Assembly: GCF_018399035.1 (NCBI RefSeq)
Contig: NZ_CP073760.1
Span: 1,240,001 to 1,304,000 of the forward strand
Length of the DNA stretch: 64,000 nucleotides
Direction: 5' to 3'
DNA from: Thiocapsa sp.
GTDB lineage: Bacteria > Pseudomonadota > Gammaproteobacteria > Chromatiales > Chromatiaceae
The translations under genes were made by a program, and so were the position numbers. Within the stretch, counting starts at the first letter, position 1; each line of letters begins with the position of its first letter. Below the pieces are notes generated by a model. The model had not been told where the DNA came from. It did no database searches and saw only the letters and a program-made list of their open reading frames with translations. Shown here piece by piece: positions 16,907 through 27,793 of this stretch.

Positions 16907-19267
16907 CTACGGCGCTGCCGGTAGGTCATCGGTCGGCTTCGCTTGAGAGGAGTCCGACACATGCCGCGCGGCCGCCGCGCTCGCCACGGCCAGGGTGGTC
17001 ATGTTCAGGGTGCGTCGCACGGTGGCGGCAGGGGTGAGGATGCAGGCCGTCGCGGCCGCCCCCATCAGGATCGGACCCACGGTGACACCGCCGCTGGTGG
17101 TGGTCTTGAGCACGGTGTACAGGATGTTGGCGGCATCGAGGTTCGGGCAGATCAGCAGGTTCGCCGAGCCGCCGAGGGTGGTCTCGGCCAGGTAACGGCT
17201 GCGGATGTCTTCCTCCAGCGCGGCGTCGCCGTGTAATTCGCCGTCGCATTCGATCTCGGGGTGGCTGGCGACGAAGAGGTCCCGCGCCAGACGCATCTTC
17301 TTGGCCGAAGCACGCTTGGACGAGCCGAAGCTCGAGTGCGACAGAAAGGCCACCTTCGGCGGCAGTCCGAAGCGCTGAATCTCCTGCACGGCCATCCAGG
17401 CAATCTCGGCCAGCTGTTCCGCGCCGGGGTCTTCGTTCACGTAGGTATCGGCAATGAAGAGCGGTCCGCCGCGCTCCGTCATCAGCGCGTTGAGTGCCGC
17501 GTAATTGCTCACGCCGGGCTGCAGGCCGATGATGCTGTGGATGCGCTCGAGATGGGTCTCGTAGCTGCCGGCCAGGCCGCAGATCATGGCGTCGGCGTGG
17601 CCCAGCGCGACCATCAGCGAGCCGATGATGGTGTTGGAGCGACGCACCGCCGCTGCGGCCACCTCGGGCGTGACGCCGTTGCGGCCCATGAGTCGGTGGT
17701 AATGATCGCGGTACTGGTCGATGCGCGGGTCCTGCTCGGGGTTGACGTTCTCGACATCTTCCCCGAGACGCATGCGCAGGCCGGCCTTCTCGATCCGGGC
17801 CTGGATCACGGCAGGACGTCCGATCAGGATGGGCCGAGCCAGACGATCGTCGAGCGCGATCTGGGCGGCCCGCAGGGCGCGTTCGTCCTCGCCGTCGGCA
17901 AAGGCCACACGCTTCCGCGTATCGGGCAAGGCCCTGGCGGCATTGATGACCGGGCGCATCAGGATGCCGGTCTGGGAGACGAAGAGCATCAGGCTCTCTC
18001 GGTAGGCCGGCATGTCGGTAATGGGCCGCGTGGCCACTCCCGAGTCGGCGGCGGCCCGGGCCACGGCGGGCGCAATGCGCAGGATCAGGCGCGTGTCGAA
18101 GGGCTTGGGGATAAGGTATTCGGGGCCGAAGACCAGGTCCTGCCCGGCGTATGCCGTCGCCACCTCGGCACTGCTCTCGCTCTTGGCCAGATCGGCGATC
18201 TCGCGAACACAGGCAAGCTTCATCTCCGCCGTGATCTTGGTGGCGCCGCAGTCGAGTGCGCCCCGAAAGATATAGGGGAAGCACAGGACATTATTGACCT
18301 GATTGGGGTAGTCCGAGCGGCCGGTGGCGATGATGCAATCGGGCCGCGCGAGCTTGGCCAGCTCCGGGCGGATCTCCGGCTCCGGGTTGGCCAGGGCCAG
18401 AATGATGGGCCGATCGGCCATGGTCTTCACCATCTCCACGGTCAGTACGCCGGGTGCGGAGCACCCCAGAAAGACATCGGCGCCGTCGACCACGTCGGCC
18501 AGGGTGCGCGCCTCCGTCTGCTGCGCATAGCGGGCCTTGGATTCGTCGTACCCGCCCGGACGGCCCTCGTAGATCACGCCCTTGGAATCGACCATGAAGA
18601 CATGCTCGCGCCGGATGCCCAGACCGACCATCACGTCGACGCAGGCGATCGCCGCCGCACCGGCACCCGAGACGGCCATCTTCACGGTATCGAGGGTCTT
18701 GCCGACCAGTTCCAATGCGTTCAGCAGCGCGGCGCCGGAGATGATGGCCGTACCGTGCTGATCGTCATGGAACACCGGGATGTTCATACGCTTGCTGAGC
18801 TCGCGCTCGATGTAGAAGCATTCCGGGGCCTTGATGTCCTCCAAGTTGATGCCGCCCAGCGTCGGTTCGAGCGCAGCGATGATCTCCACCAGCTTGTCCG
18901 GATCCCGTTCGGCGAGCTCGATGTCGAACACATCGATGCCCGCGAATTTCTTGAACAGGCAACCCTTGCCCTCCATCACGGGTTTTGCAGCCAACGGCCC
19001 GATGTCGCCCAAGCCGAGCACGGCCGTGCCGTTGGTCACCACGCCCACCAGATTTCCGCGCGACGTATACTCCGCCGCGAGCGCCGGGTTCGCCTGGATG
19101 TCGAGACAGGGATAGGCCACGCCGGGCGAGTAGGCCAGCGAGAGATCGCGCTGGTTCGACAGCGGCTTGGAGGGCGTGACGGCGATCTTGCCGCGAGTGG
19201 GGCTACGGTGATATTCCCGAGCGGCGTCACGTAATGCCTGCTCGGCGGTGGACAGATTCGATGTCAT
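16907..19267 (-). CDS. maeB: NADP-dependent malic enzyme with phosphotransacetylase-like C-terminal domain
   Basis: 786 residues, the MaeB length. It oxidatively decarboxylates malate to pyruvate and makes NADPH, linking the TCA cycle and glycolysis. The N-terminal malic-enzyme part (about 1-410) includes [49 protein letters not shown] and the Rossmann motif [14 protein letters not shown]. The C-terminal PTA-like domain (about 430-760) has [14 protein letters not shown] and [14 protein letters not shown]; in MaeB this domain is regulatory. ATG 19267 follows the promoter-proximal gap. Confidence 0.95.
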   Translation of the reverse strand: MTSNLSTAEQALRDAAREYHRSPTRGKIAVTPSKPLSNQRDLSLAYSPGVAYPCLDIQANPALAAEYTSRGNLVGVVTNGTAVLGLGDIGPLAAKPVMEGKGCLFKKFAGIDVFDIELAERDPDKLVEIIAALEPTLGGINLEDIKAPECFYIERELSKRMNIPVFHDDQHGTAIISGAALLNALELVGKTLDTVKMAVSGAGAAAIACVDVMVGLGIRREHVFMVDSKGVIYEGRPGGYDESKARYAQQTEARTLADVVDGADVFLGCSAPGVLTVEMVKTMADRPIILALANPEPEIRPELAKLARPDCIIATGRSDYPNQVNNVLCFPYIFRGALDCGATKITAEMKLACVREIADLAKSESSAEVATAYAGQDLVFGPEYLIPKPFDTRLILRIAPAVARAAADSGVATRPITDMPAYRESLMLFVSQTGILMRPVINAARALPDTRKRVAFADGEDERALRAAQIALDDRLARPILIGRPAVIQARIEKAGLRMRLGEDVENVNPEQDPRIDQYRDHYHRLMGRNGVTPEVAAAAVRRSNTIIGSLMVALGHADAMICGLAGSYETHLERIHSIIGLQPGVSNYAALNALMTERGGPLFIADTYVNEDPGAEQLAEIAWMAVQEIQRFGLPPKVAFLSHSSFGSSKRASAKKMRLARDLFVASHPEIECDGELHGDAALEEDIRSRYLAETTLGGSANLLICPNLDAANILYTVLKTTTSGGVTVGPILMGAAATACILTPAATVRRTLNMTTLAVASAAAARHVSDSSQAKPTDDLPAAP

Positions 19268-19446
19268 TGGAGTGCAAACGTTCCGTGGTTGATGATTGAC
19301 GCTCGGCAGACGATGTCGTCGGAGGCGGGTGTGCCCGGGGGATGCCTCGTTCACAAGATCGGCAGGTGGACAATCGTAGCGCAGTCCACCGGCGCGGGTG
19401 CAGGGTTCGGTGAACGTCGCTCTCGCTCGTCCACACTACCGTTACC

Positions 19447-19531
19447 TAAACCGCGCCGGCTCGAACGGTCGTCAAGTCTGCCGGGGCCGATCCCATCCAG
19501 AAACATCGCATCCCGCGCCGGGCGCGGTTTA
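19447..19531. repeat. TAAACC-family module supplying the DUF29 stop codon
   Basis: 85 bases, TAAACCGCGCCGGCTCG...GGGCGCGGTTTA. The final TTA (19529-19531) read on the minus strand is the TAA stop of the DUF29 gene. Confidence 0.8.
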
Positions 19532-19963
19532 AGCCGGCAAGAAATCATCCGCGAGGATCTGCTCGATCGTCCACGGGCAGTCGTCCGGGAAAGCACCCAT
19601 TCCCGTTTCGTCGATCGCGAGCGTGACCGCATCGGCCCAGATCGCCCCCTGCCACTCGGCGTCGGCGAGTCTCGGCTTCAAGCTCGGCACCTGTTTGAGA
19701 TGAAATGCCAGGGCCTTGCGTTGCTCCTTGATCGTTCGCCGCCAACTGTTGCTTTGACGCTCAGGCTGGTACTGCCATTTGATGAGATGCGCCATCAGCA
19801 CGGCCATGCGGCTCGCCAACTCGCGTTGTTCGCTTTTGCCCACGTCTTCGATTTCCTCGGCGATGTGTTCCAGATCAAGCTGATCCAACCGACCCGCGCG
19901 GATCAGGCGCGCTTGCTCGTTCGCCCAGGCAACAACGTCTGCGTCATAGCTAATGGTCGTCAT
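19529..19963 (-). CDS. DUF29 family protein
   Basis: 144 residues from ATG 19963. The pattern is typical: YDADVVAWANEQARLIRAGRLDQLDLEHIAEEIEDVGKSEQRELASRMAVLMAHLIKWQYQPERQSNSWRRTI, ending PWTIEQILADDFLP. DUF29 genes are multicopy in cyanobacteria and purple sulfur bacteria; the function is unknown. It uses the repeat-derived TAA as stop. All helical, cytoplasmic. Confidence 0.9.
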   Translation of the reverse strand: MTTISYDADVVAWANEQARLIRAGRLDQLDLEHIAEEIEDVGKSEQRELASRMAVLMAHLIKWQYQPERQSNSWRRTIKEQRKALAFHLKQVPSLKPRLADAEWQGAIWADAVTLAIDETGMGAFPDDCPWTIEQILADDFLPA

Positions 19964-20180
19964 CGTGCTCTCCACTCGGAACCCTGTGGTCCAGTATATA
20001 ACGAGGCATCCACCCGGCCTCGTACACACCATCCGCACCCGCCGGTATCGCACCGGATCGCGCCCGGCGATCAGGTTCGGGGCGGGACCTCTCCGAACTC
20101 ATGGCCGGAAACCGGGGCGGGAGCTACTCGCCGATGCCGTGATCGCCTATCCTTGCGTGCTCGGTAGATGCCTCGGAGTG

Positions 20181-20297
20181 ATGCACGGCATGGACAGAAA
20201 CCGATTCGACATCCAATTCAGCGGAGACCTCGTTCCGGGGACCGACGTGCTCGCGGCTCGGCGGCAGATTCAGCGGGCGTCTTCGGCATGTTCTTGA
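20181..20297 (+). pseudogene. Possible N-terminal relic of a small unidentified protein
   Basis: ATG 20181 after GGAGTG opens MHGMDRNRFDIQFSGDLVPG...AARRQIQRA, a FxGxLxPGxxxxxxxxxIxR pattern found at the start of some uncharacterised proteins. A stop follows, while another frame continues VFGMF. The rest of 19964-20492 shows no convincing gene. Weak evidence. Confidence 0.3.
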
Positions 20298-20492
20298 TAC
20301 GGAACGACTCCAACGACGGATTCAGTGCACGAGCGACCGCCGGTTCGCGCGCGCTTCAGAAGTCGGTCTCGAATGAACTTGCGCTATTCTGCCCAGGAAC
20401 CACCTGGGCCAACACCCCTGAACCGCCCTCGCCTTTTCCCTCTTGACTGCGCCGGGATCGGACCGACCCCGGGCACACACAGGACTGATTCG

Positions 20493-20732
20493 ATGCTCAG
20501 CTGGACCGACCGCTTTCCGCTCTATCTCTTCATCATCGCCGCCTTGACCCTGGGTCTATCGCCCTTCGCCCCGGAGCCGCATCTTTGGGAAAAGCTCAAG
20601 ATGCTGGCCGACGGGACCTTGGTGAAGCCGATCGACATCTTCGACCTGCTCCTGCATGCAACGCCTTGGGTCCTGCTCATCCTGAAACTGTGGCGTCTCC
20701 TGACGCGTCCGCGGGACGCGACCCCGCGCTGA
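20493..20732 (+). CDS. Small two-span inner-membrane protein
   Basis: 79 residues from ATG 20493. Helix 1 is LYLFIIAALTLGLSPF, then a short loop EPHLWEKLKMLADGTLVKPID, then helix 2 IFDLLLHATPWVLLILKLWRLL, ending in a basic tail. Similar short proteins are common in gammaproteobacteria (sometimes loosely labelled RND transporter), with no known role. Its end overlaps the convergent SLOG gene by 56 bases. Confidence 0.7.
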   Translation: MLSWTDRFPLYLFIIAALTLGLSPFAPEPHLWEKLKMLADGTLVKPIDIFDLLLHATPWVLLILKLWRLLTRPRDATPR

Positions 20733-21201
20733 GCGGAGACCAAACGCGAAAGACCGCCGCGAGGATCCGCTGCGCCTCCAGACCGATCCCGGCTGCACCG
20801 GATTCCCGAGGTCCGGCACAGTTGAGGATCCGGACGTGGTTCGCGACCAGCCAGTCGGCGATCGCCCGGACATCGATCGGCGCCGCGAGGTCGCGCGCCA
20901 GCAGGGGTTTGCCGAGTCGACGCGCCCGCTCCGCGGTCAGGCGCGTGCCGCCGCTCATGGGGCCGCGATGCAGGATCAGGGTCGCGTCGCTGTCGCGGAC
21001 GTTCCACTCGGTGCGTTCCGCATAGTTAGTGCTCGGGGTCTCGCGCAGGGCATAGCGCTCCGGGATGGGACCGTCCTCGCCGCGACGCCCGCGCGGGCAC
21101 CAACCGCCGATCGGCAGACCGAGTGCTATGGCGGCATCCAACGCCGCGCGATCGACCCCGGTTTGACCTCCCGAGACCACCCGGATGCCCGTCGCGGGCA
21201 C
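20677..21201 (-). CDS. SLOG-fold putative molybdenum-carrier-like protein
   Basis: 174 residues. The N-terminus RVVSGGQTGVDRAALDAAIALGLPIGGWCPRGRRGEDGPIPERYAL and later DATLILHRGPMSGGTRLTAE...PLL are diagnostic of the YpsA/MoCo-carrier SLOG family, which binds a nucleotide-like ligand. The extreme C-terminus (after about 150) is rich in S/P and overlaps the convergent gene, so it may be non-conserved. Last gene of the cmoA-cmoB-36-aa ORF cluster, 7 bases behind the small ORF. Confidence 0.85.
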   Translation of the reverse strand: MPATGIRVVSGGQTGVDRAALDAAIALGLPIGGWCPRGRRGEDGPIPERYALRETPSTNYAERTEWNVRDSDATLILHRGPMSGGTRLTAERARRLGKPLLARDLAAPIDVRAIADWLVANHVRILNCAGPRESGAAGIGLEAQRILAAVFRVWSPLSAGSRPADASGDATVSG

Positions 21202-21208
21202 CGGCAGA

Positions 21209-21319
21209 TCACCCCTCGACGGACCTGCGTGCAGCCAAGAGCTCCGCGTCCCGTCGGGCGAAATAGAGATCTTCCTCGGCCTTCTCCTTGAGCTTGAGCT
21301 TATCGACGAATCCGGTCAT
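21209..21319 (-). CDS. 36-residue conserved-looking small protein
   Basis: Short ORF MTGFVDKLKLKEKAEEDLYF...DAELLAARRSVEG. Its ATG overlaps the cmoB stop (ATGA, 21319-21316). The sequence is one charged amphipathic helix. Tight packing between cmoB and the SLOG gene supports real translation. I recall similar small proteins in gammaproteobacteria but no function. Confidence 0.65.
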   Translation of the reverse strand: MTGFVDKLKLKEKAEEDLYFARRDAELLAARRSVEG

Positions 21320-22308
21320 GGGATAGACTCCGGTCGGTTCGCGATCAGGACGGCGCGCACGGGCGCCGGGTGTCCCTCGATGGTGCGGCTCGGATCCTTC
21401 GGATCCAGATGATCGGGCAGCGACCGGAAGCGCATCCAGTCGGTCGCGCGTTGTTCTTCCGGGCCGGTGCGGGTGACATCGACGACACGGATCCCGGTGA
21501 ATCCGCAGCGACCCAGCCAGAGCGCGAGCGCAGCGACCGTCGGGATGAACCAGACATTGCGCATGGCGGCATAGCGTCCCGGCGGGACCAGCAGGCGCTC
21601 GCCCTCGCCTTCCAGCACCAGTGTTTCCAGGACCAGCTCGCCGCCGGGGCGCAGCAGTCGATGCAGGTCCATCAGGTGATCGATCGGCGAGCGTCGGTGA
21701 TAAAGAACCCCCATCGAGAAGACCGTATCGAAGCCGGTGAGATCCCGGGGCAGGTCTTCGATGCCGAGCGGCAGCACCGCCAGATCGTCGCGTACCAGAT
21801 AACGGTTGATCGCCGACCACTGGAGTACGAACAGGAGCGTCGGATCGATCCCGAGCACCAATTGGGCACCGGCCCCGAGCATGCGCCAGCCGTAATAGCC
21901 GTTGCCGCAACCCACGTCGAGCACCAGGCGATCGGCGAGCGGAGCGATGGCGCCGGCCACGCGTTCCCACTTGAGATCCGAGCGCCACTCGGTGTCGATG
22001 TGCACGCCCTGGATGCAGAAGGGGCCTTTGCGCCAGGGCTGCAGGACCATCAGCGCCTCGGTCAGAGACCGCGAGAGATCGGCGTCGAGCGGCCCGGCGC
22101 CTTCGATCCCGACACATGGGCCATCCAAACGAGCCCACCCGCTCGGCAGATCCGGCAGCCGCGCCAACGCCTGCTCCCACTTCGGCGCATCCCCGTGGGC
22201 CTGCGCGCCCAGCCTGAGCGCGGTGCCTTCGGCCAGCCTCTCGCGCCAGGCGCCCAAACCGGTCCGTGCGAGGCGATCGAGAAAGGGCTCGAAGGGCGTC
22301 AGGTCCAT
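21316..22308 (-). CDS. cmoB: tRNA U34 carboxymethyltransferase CmoB
   Basis: 330 residues. CmoB uses carboxy-SAM to turn 5-hydroxyuridine 34 into cmo5U in tRNAs, widening wobble reading. The SAM-type Rossmann core is RLVLDVGCGNGYYGWRMLGAGAQLVLGIDPTLLF. Family marks are GVHIDTEWRSDLKWERV, DTVFSMGVLYHRRSPIDHL and FIPTVAALALWLGRCGF. It overlaps the upstream cmoA by 10 bases, so the pathway genes are translationally coupled. Confidence 0.96.
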   Translation of the reverse strand: MDLTPFEPFLDRLARTGLGAWRERLAEGTALRLGAQAHGDAPKWEQALARLPDLPSGWARLDGPCVGIEGAGPLDADLSRSLTEALMVLQPWRKGPFCIQGVHIDTEWRSDLKWERVAGAIAPLADRLVLDVGCGNGYYGWRMLGAGAQLVLGIDPTLLFVLQWSAINRYLVRDDLAVLPLGIEDLPRDLTGFDTVFSMGVLYHRRSPIDHLMDLHRLLRPGGELVLETLVLEGEGERLLVPPGRYAAMRNVWFIPTVAALALWLGRCGFTGIRVVDVTRTGPEEQRATDWMRFRSLPDHLDPKDPSRTIEGHPAPVRAVLIANRPESIP

Positions 22309-23024
22309 GCGATCCAGGCCACGAAGTTGAGATTCCGGAACCAGCGCAGATGGCCGGCGAAACCGGCAGCGCAGAGACGCCGCTCATGGGTCTCGACGGT
22401 TTCCGGGACGAGTACGCGCTCGAGTGCGGCACGCTTGCGGCTGATCGCCAGCTCGCTGTAGCCGTTCGCCCGCTTGAAGTCCTCGTGGAGGGTGCGCATC
22501 AGGCGCCCGCCCTGCGCATCCGGGATCTCGACCTTCTCGGCCAGCACCAGCATGCCGCCCGGGACCAGACCGGCGCGCAGACGGGCCATCAGTGCGTCCC
22601 GCCGCTCGGGCGGGATGAACTGAAGCGTCAGATTCAAGACGACCAAGCCGGCGCCGCCGACCTCGACCGCTTCGAGATCTGCGCGCAGCGGCACGAGTCG
22701 CTCGATCCCGGGGACATCGGCAAGCCGCGTCAACATGCCCTCGATCATGGCCTCAGAGGCATCGACGGCGATCACGGGCACATCCGCCGGGGTCTGCAGC
22801 AGCAGCTCGCGGGTGACCGCGCCCAAGGAGCATCCCAAGTCGTAACAGCACGTTCCCGGCCGCACCACGCGCCGGGCGATGAGTCCGGTGAGGCCCACGA
22901 GCTCGGCATAACCCGGAACCGAACGACGCACCATATCCGGGAAGACCCGGGCGACATCGGCATCGAACTCGAACGGCTTCACCGGCGCGCTCGGCCGGTC
23001 GAATAGGTCATCGGGCTCGTTCAT
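22299..23024 (-). CDS. cmoA: Carboxy-S-adenosyl-L-methionine synthase CmoA
   Basis: 241 residues from ATG 23024 (MNEPDDLFDRP). It makes carboxy-SAM from SAM and prephenate for CmoB. Motifs: FEFDADVARVFPDMVRRSVPGY, CCYDLGCSLGAVTRELL, VIAVDASEAMIEG, LNLTLQFIPPERRDALM and HEDFKRANGYSELAISRKRAALE. First gene of the operon. Confidence 0.96.
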   Translation of the reverse strand: MNEPDDLFDRPSAPVKPFEFDADVARVFPDMVRRSVPGYAELVGLTGLIARRVVRPGTCCYDLGCSLGAVTRELLLQTPADVPVIAVDASEAMIEGMLTRLADVPGIERLVPLRADLEAVEVGGAGLVVLNLTLQFIPPERRDALMARLRAGLVPGGMLVLAEKVEIPDAQGGRLMRTLHEDFKRANGYSELAISRKRAALERVLVPETVETHERRLCAAGFAGHLRWFRNLNFVAWIAWT

Positions 23025-23130
23025 CGTCACACTTCGCATCCTCGATCACAGTCCTAATGGGCTTGCAGCGGCACCCAATGCAAGGCAGAGTCACGTTATG
23101 AAACCGCCATCGCCGACCGGTGCGCGGTTA

Positions 23131-23295
23131 TATACCGAGCGCACGTGGGTTTTTCGGTCAGCAGGGTGCGTCCCGCGCGCGTCGAGACAAGGCGCGCCGA
23201 CGAGGCGTAGCGGCCCCTACGGCGAGGAGGCGCAATGCCGGCCCGACGTGCGCGGGGCGTGCAATGCGGCGGAAAACCCACGTGCGCTCGGTATA
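23131..23295. repeat. MITE-like element with perfect 23-bp inverted ends, upstream of ppk1
   Basis: The 23 bases at 23131-23153 (start TATACCGAGCGCACG) and 23273-23295 (end GTGCGCTCGGTATA) are exact inverse complements, separated by 119 bases. Both ends finish in TA. No ORF lies inside. It ends about 54 bases before the ppk1 start codon and may influence that promoter. Confidence 0.7.
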
Positions 23296-23348
23296 GAATA
23301 CTTGCCCCGCCCACACCACTGCCGACCTGCCGTCCAAGGGAACGCAAC

Positions 23349-25589
<2,241 letters not shown>

Positions 25590-25592
<3 letters not shown>

Positions 25593-25781
25593 ACCGCGCC
25601 CGATGCGGTATGCGTCGTGTGTTGGATGGGCTTGGCCGCGCCAGCTTCGACAGTCGCTGGAGCTGGCGCGGTTTAAAGTATTAAAAAGATTAAATTTTAA
25701 ACCGCGTCTCACCGAGATCGAGGATATCCCCAAAGCCAAACGCAAAGTGAAAACGACGCATGTCGCACTGGGCGCGGTTTA
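25590..25781. repeat. TAAACC composite repeat filling the whole ppk1/DUF1311 gap
   Basis: Modules 25590-25675 and 25698-25781 with an A/T linker. The left TAA ends ppk1; the right TTA, read on the minus strand, ends the convergent gene. The intergenic region is therefore exactly this repeat, and its hairpins probably work as a two-way terminator. Confidence 0.85.
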
Positions 25782-26360
25782 GCAGAGTGCGCTCGGAGTG
25801 GCCGCGCCGCGTCCGATCCAACCGCAGTCGCTCAGAGGCGTTTCGGCGTCGAACGATGGCCTTCCAAGTGTGCCAAGCGGGCCTCCAGTGCCTCCATCGG
25901 AATAGAGTGCGCGCAGACAGTCCGCGTCACCGCAGGAGGCGCGCTCGTTTCTGAGCCAGGCTTTCTGCATCCGCTCGGGCGACAGGCCGAGCGCCTGCAA
26001 CTCGGTATAAAGGATGCCCATTCTCGCATCCCGGGCACGGATATCGGGGTTGGCGCAGATCAAGCGCTCCACCGCGGTTCTGGCCTTGGCGCAGTCCCAG
26101 ACGGCAACGGGATCCCCCGGAGCGGACCTGACCCGCGCGCGTGCCGGCGTTTCCGCTTGCGTGAGCTGACCTTCGTCGACGCAACCGTCCTTGTAGGCGT
26201 AAAGATTGGCGCCATCGTTGCGGGCGCACCAGGCGTCGCCCGCCGGATAGCGACACGGACTGGATGCGGCGTCGATATCCAGACAGGCCGCATCCGCGAA
26301 GGTACCGAACAGGACAAAGGCGAGCGCGGTTGCGAGCTGTCCGAAACGTCGAATCGTCAT
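25779..26360 (-). CDS. Secreted LprI/DUF1311-like protein
   Basis: About 193 residues from ATG 26360 (MTIRRFGQLATALAFVLFGTFADAACLD), a clear signal peptide. The LprI-type motif is WDCAKARTAVERLICANPDIRARDARMGILYTELQALGLSPERMQKAWLRNERASCGDADCLRALY, with paired Cys. Such domains occur in lysozyme-inhibitor-like periplasmic proteins. The last 30 or so residues are unlike the family and run into the repeat, whose TAA is the stop, so the native C-terminus may have been altered by repeat insertion. Confidence 0.7.
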   Translation of the reverse strand: MTIRRFGQLATALAFVLFGTFADAACLDIDAASSPCRYPAGDAWCARNDGANLYAYKDGCVDEGQLTQAETPARARVRSAPGDPVAVWDCAKARTAVERLICANPDIRARDARMGILYTELQALGLSPERMQKAWLRNERASCGDADCLRALYSDGGTGGPLGTLGRPSFDAETPLSDCGWIGRGAATPSALC

Positions 26361-26427
26361 ACGATCATTCACCCGCGCTCGGAGCAGAGACCAGCATCGC
26401 CCCGCGGAGCAAGCACTGCGCCGACTT

Positions 26428-26458
26428 GTGCTGCCGAACAGGCCCTGTTCGGCAGCAC
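26428..26458. terminator. Perfect 31-base palindrome between DUF2076 and the DUF1311-like gene
   Basis: Arms GTGCTGCCGAACAGG and CCTGTTCGGCAGCAC (15 bp each) with one central base. It lies 22 bases after the DUF2076 stop. It has no T-run, so it could be a terminator core, an RNA-stabilising hairpin or an operator. Confidence 0.55.
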
Positions 26459-26479
26459 AGGCGCTGCGCCCGGCGCGAA

Positions 26480-27124
26480 TCAGAACTCCTCGAAGGACTC
26501 GAAGTCGCCGCCGTCATCCGCGAAGCCTTCCTCGGACTCGAAAGGCGCCTCCTCGGGCTGCGCCGGTGTCTCCGACGCCTCGGCCTCATTACCGCCGAAC
26601 ATGCCGGTCAGGGCATTGGCCATCATGATGCCGCCCGCGACGCCGGCGGCGGTTGTCAGGGCCGATGCCATGAAACCGCCCCCGGCGGGCTGGGTCGGCT
26701 GCGACCATCCTCGGCTCGGAGCTGCGGTGGCCGTTGATTTCCCGAACCCCATGCCCGGAGCGGTGCCCGGAGCCGTCCCCGGCGTGCTCCCCGGAGTCAT
26801 GGCCGGCGTGCGCTCGGCCGCGGGCCGCGCGGCGTTCGCACCCGAAACCGCCCCGCCCCCGAAGAGGCCGCCGAGGAAGCCACCACCCGCTGCAGGACGC
26901 TCGGCAAGCTGCTTCTCCAACTCCTGAATCCGTTGGTTCTGCGCCTGCACCGTCTGCTCTTGAACCAAGATGACCTGAGACATGTAGTAGGGAGCGGCCG
27001 GCTGGCGGCTCACGGCAGCGGCGATCTCCTGCTCCGCACCTGAGTCGCGGGGGCCTGCCTGTTGCTCGGCCTGCTTCAGCTTGGCGAAGAGGTCGCCGAT
27101 CATGCTCTGCTCGTTGTGATCCAC
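26480..27124 (-). CDS. DUF2076 family periplasmic ligand-binding sensor-like protein
   Basis: 214 residues. It starts MDHNEQSMIGDLFAKLKQAEQQAGPRDSGAEQEIAAAVSRQPAAPYYMSQVILVQEQTVQAQNQRIQELEKQL, the standard DUF2076 N-terminus with a coiled coil. A Gly-rich stretch GGGFLGGLFGGG, a Pro/Thr linker and an acidic tail ending FESFEEF follow. The function is unknown. Low-complexity regions may bind partners. Confidence 0.9.
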   Translation of the reverse strand: MDHNEQSMIGDLFAKLKQAEQQAGPRDSGAEQEIAAAVSRQPAAPYYMSQVILVQEQTVQAQNQRIQELEKQLAERPAAGGGFLGGLFGGGAVSGANAARPAAERTPAMTPGSTPGTAPGTAPGMGFGKSTATAAPSRGWSQPTQPAGGGFMASALTTAAGVAGGIMMANALTGMFGGNEAEASETPAQPEEAPFESEEGFADDGGDFESFEEF

Positions 27125-27271
27125 TGAAAATTCTCCTTCCGGTCAAAAGGGTTGGGCTTGAAAAGGGGTGAACGGACGCAGCATAGAGTCCCCGTCGGTT
27201 CCGAAGGTTCCTCGAGTCCGCTGCCGTGCGCGATGCATTGGGCCGCACGGGGCGCCCGACTGTCAATCGAC

Positions 27272-27793
27272 TCAGCCGAACCGCGGGGCACCGAGTCCCA
27301 TTATGTGGATCCCGTGACTGCACTGGATCGTGACCGGTCCGTCGGTCGCCGGACGGCGGGTGACCGGTTCGCCCCGGCCGCGCTCGAAGGCGGCATAGGC
27401 GATGTTGATCTGCTCGGTGCGCTCGTTGTGTAGGAGGACCCGCGCGGGATGACGATCCGGGTGGTAGGCATGGATCAGGCATCGGTAGCGCTGCTTCGCG
27501 GCCGCGACGTCGGTCGTGTCGCGCAGGCCGAGGATGTGCTCGGGAGAGCCGTTCGGCCCGGCGAAGAGAAGACGATCCAGGATGTCGTAGGCAAGGCCCG
27601 CGGCGTCCAAACGCGTCAGACCCGCGCGTGCGATCGCCTCGTCGAGGACAGCGACGTTCGGATTGTCCGGGTTGCCCAGCCAGATGAGGAGCGCATCGAG
27701 TTGCTGCTCGAGCGTGGCGGTGGCCATACCGGACTCCAGGGTCCGCGCCAGCTGTCGTGGCCAGTCGTCGATCATCCGCTGATCACTGGCCAA
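27272..27793 (-). CDS. J-domain (DnaJ-like) protein
   Basis: 173 residues. Near residue 115 VAAAKQRYRCLIHAYHPDRHP...ERTEQINIAYAAF carries the HPD tripeptide of J-domains, which stimulate Hsp70 ATPase. The N-terminal 90 residues are helical and unassigned. It starts inside the stop region of the upstream ligase-like pseudogene (ATGGCCAGTGA overlap at 27793-27783), so the two were once an operon. Confidence 0.75.
   Translation of the reverse strand: MASDQRMIDDWPRQLARTLESGMATATLEQQLDALLIWLGNPDNPNVAVLDEAIARAGLTRLDAAGLAYDILDRLLFAGPNGSPEHILGLRDTTDVAAAKQRYRCLIHAYHPDRHPARVLLHNERTEQINIAYAAFERGRGEPVTRRPATDGPVTIQCSHGIHIMGLGAPRFG

Noticed and set aside
17261..19234. 657-residue ORF on the plus strand opposite maeB
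   Set aside because: Antisense shadow of a clear malic enzyme gene in GC-rich DNA.
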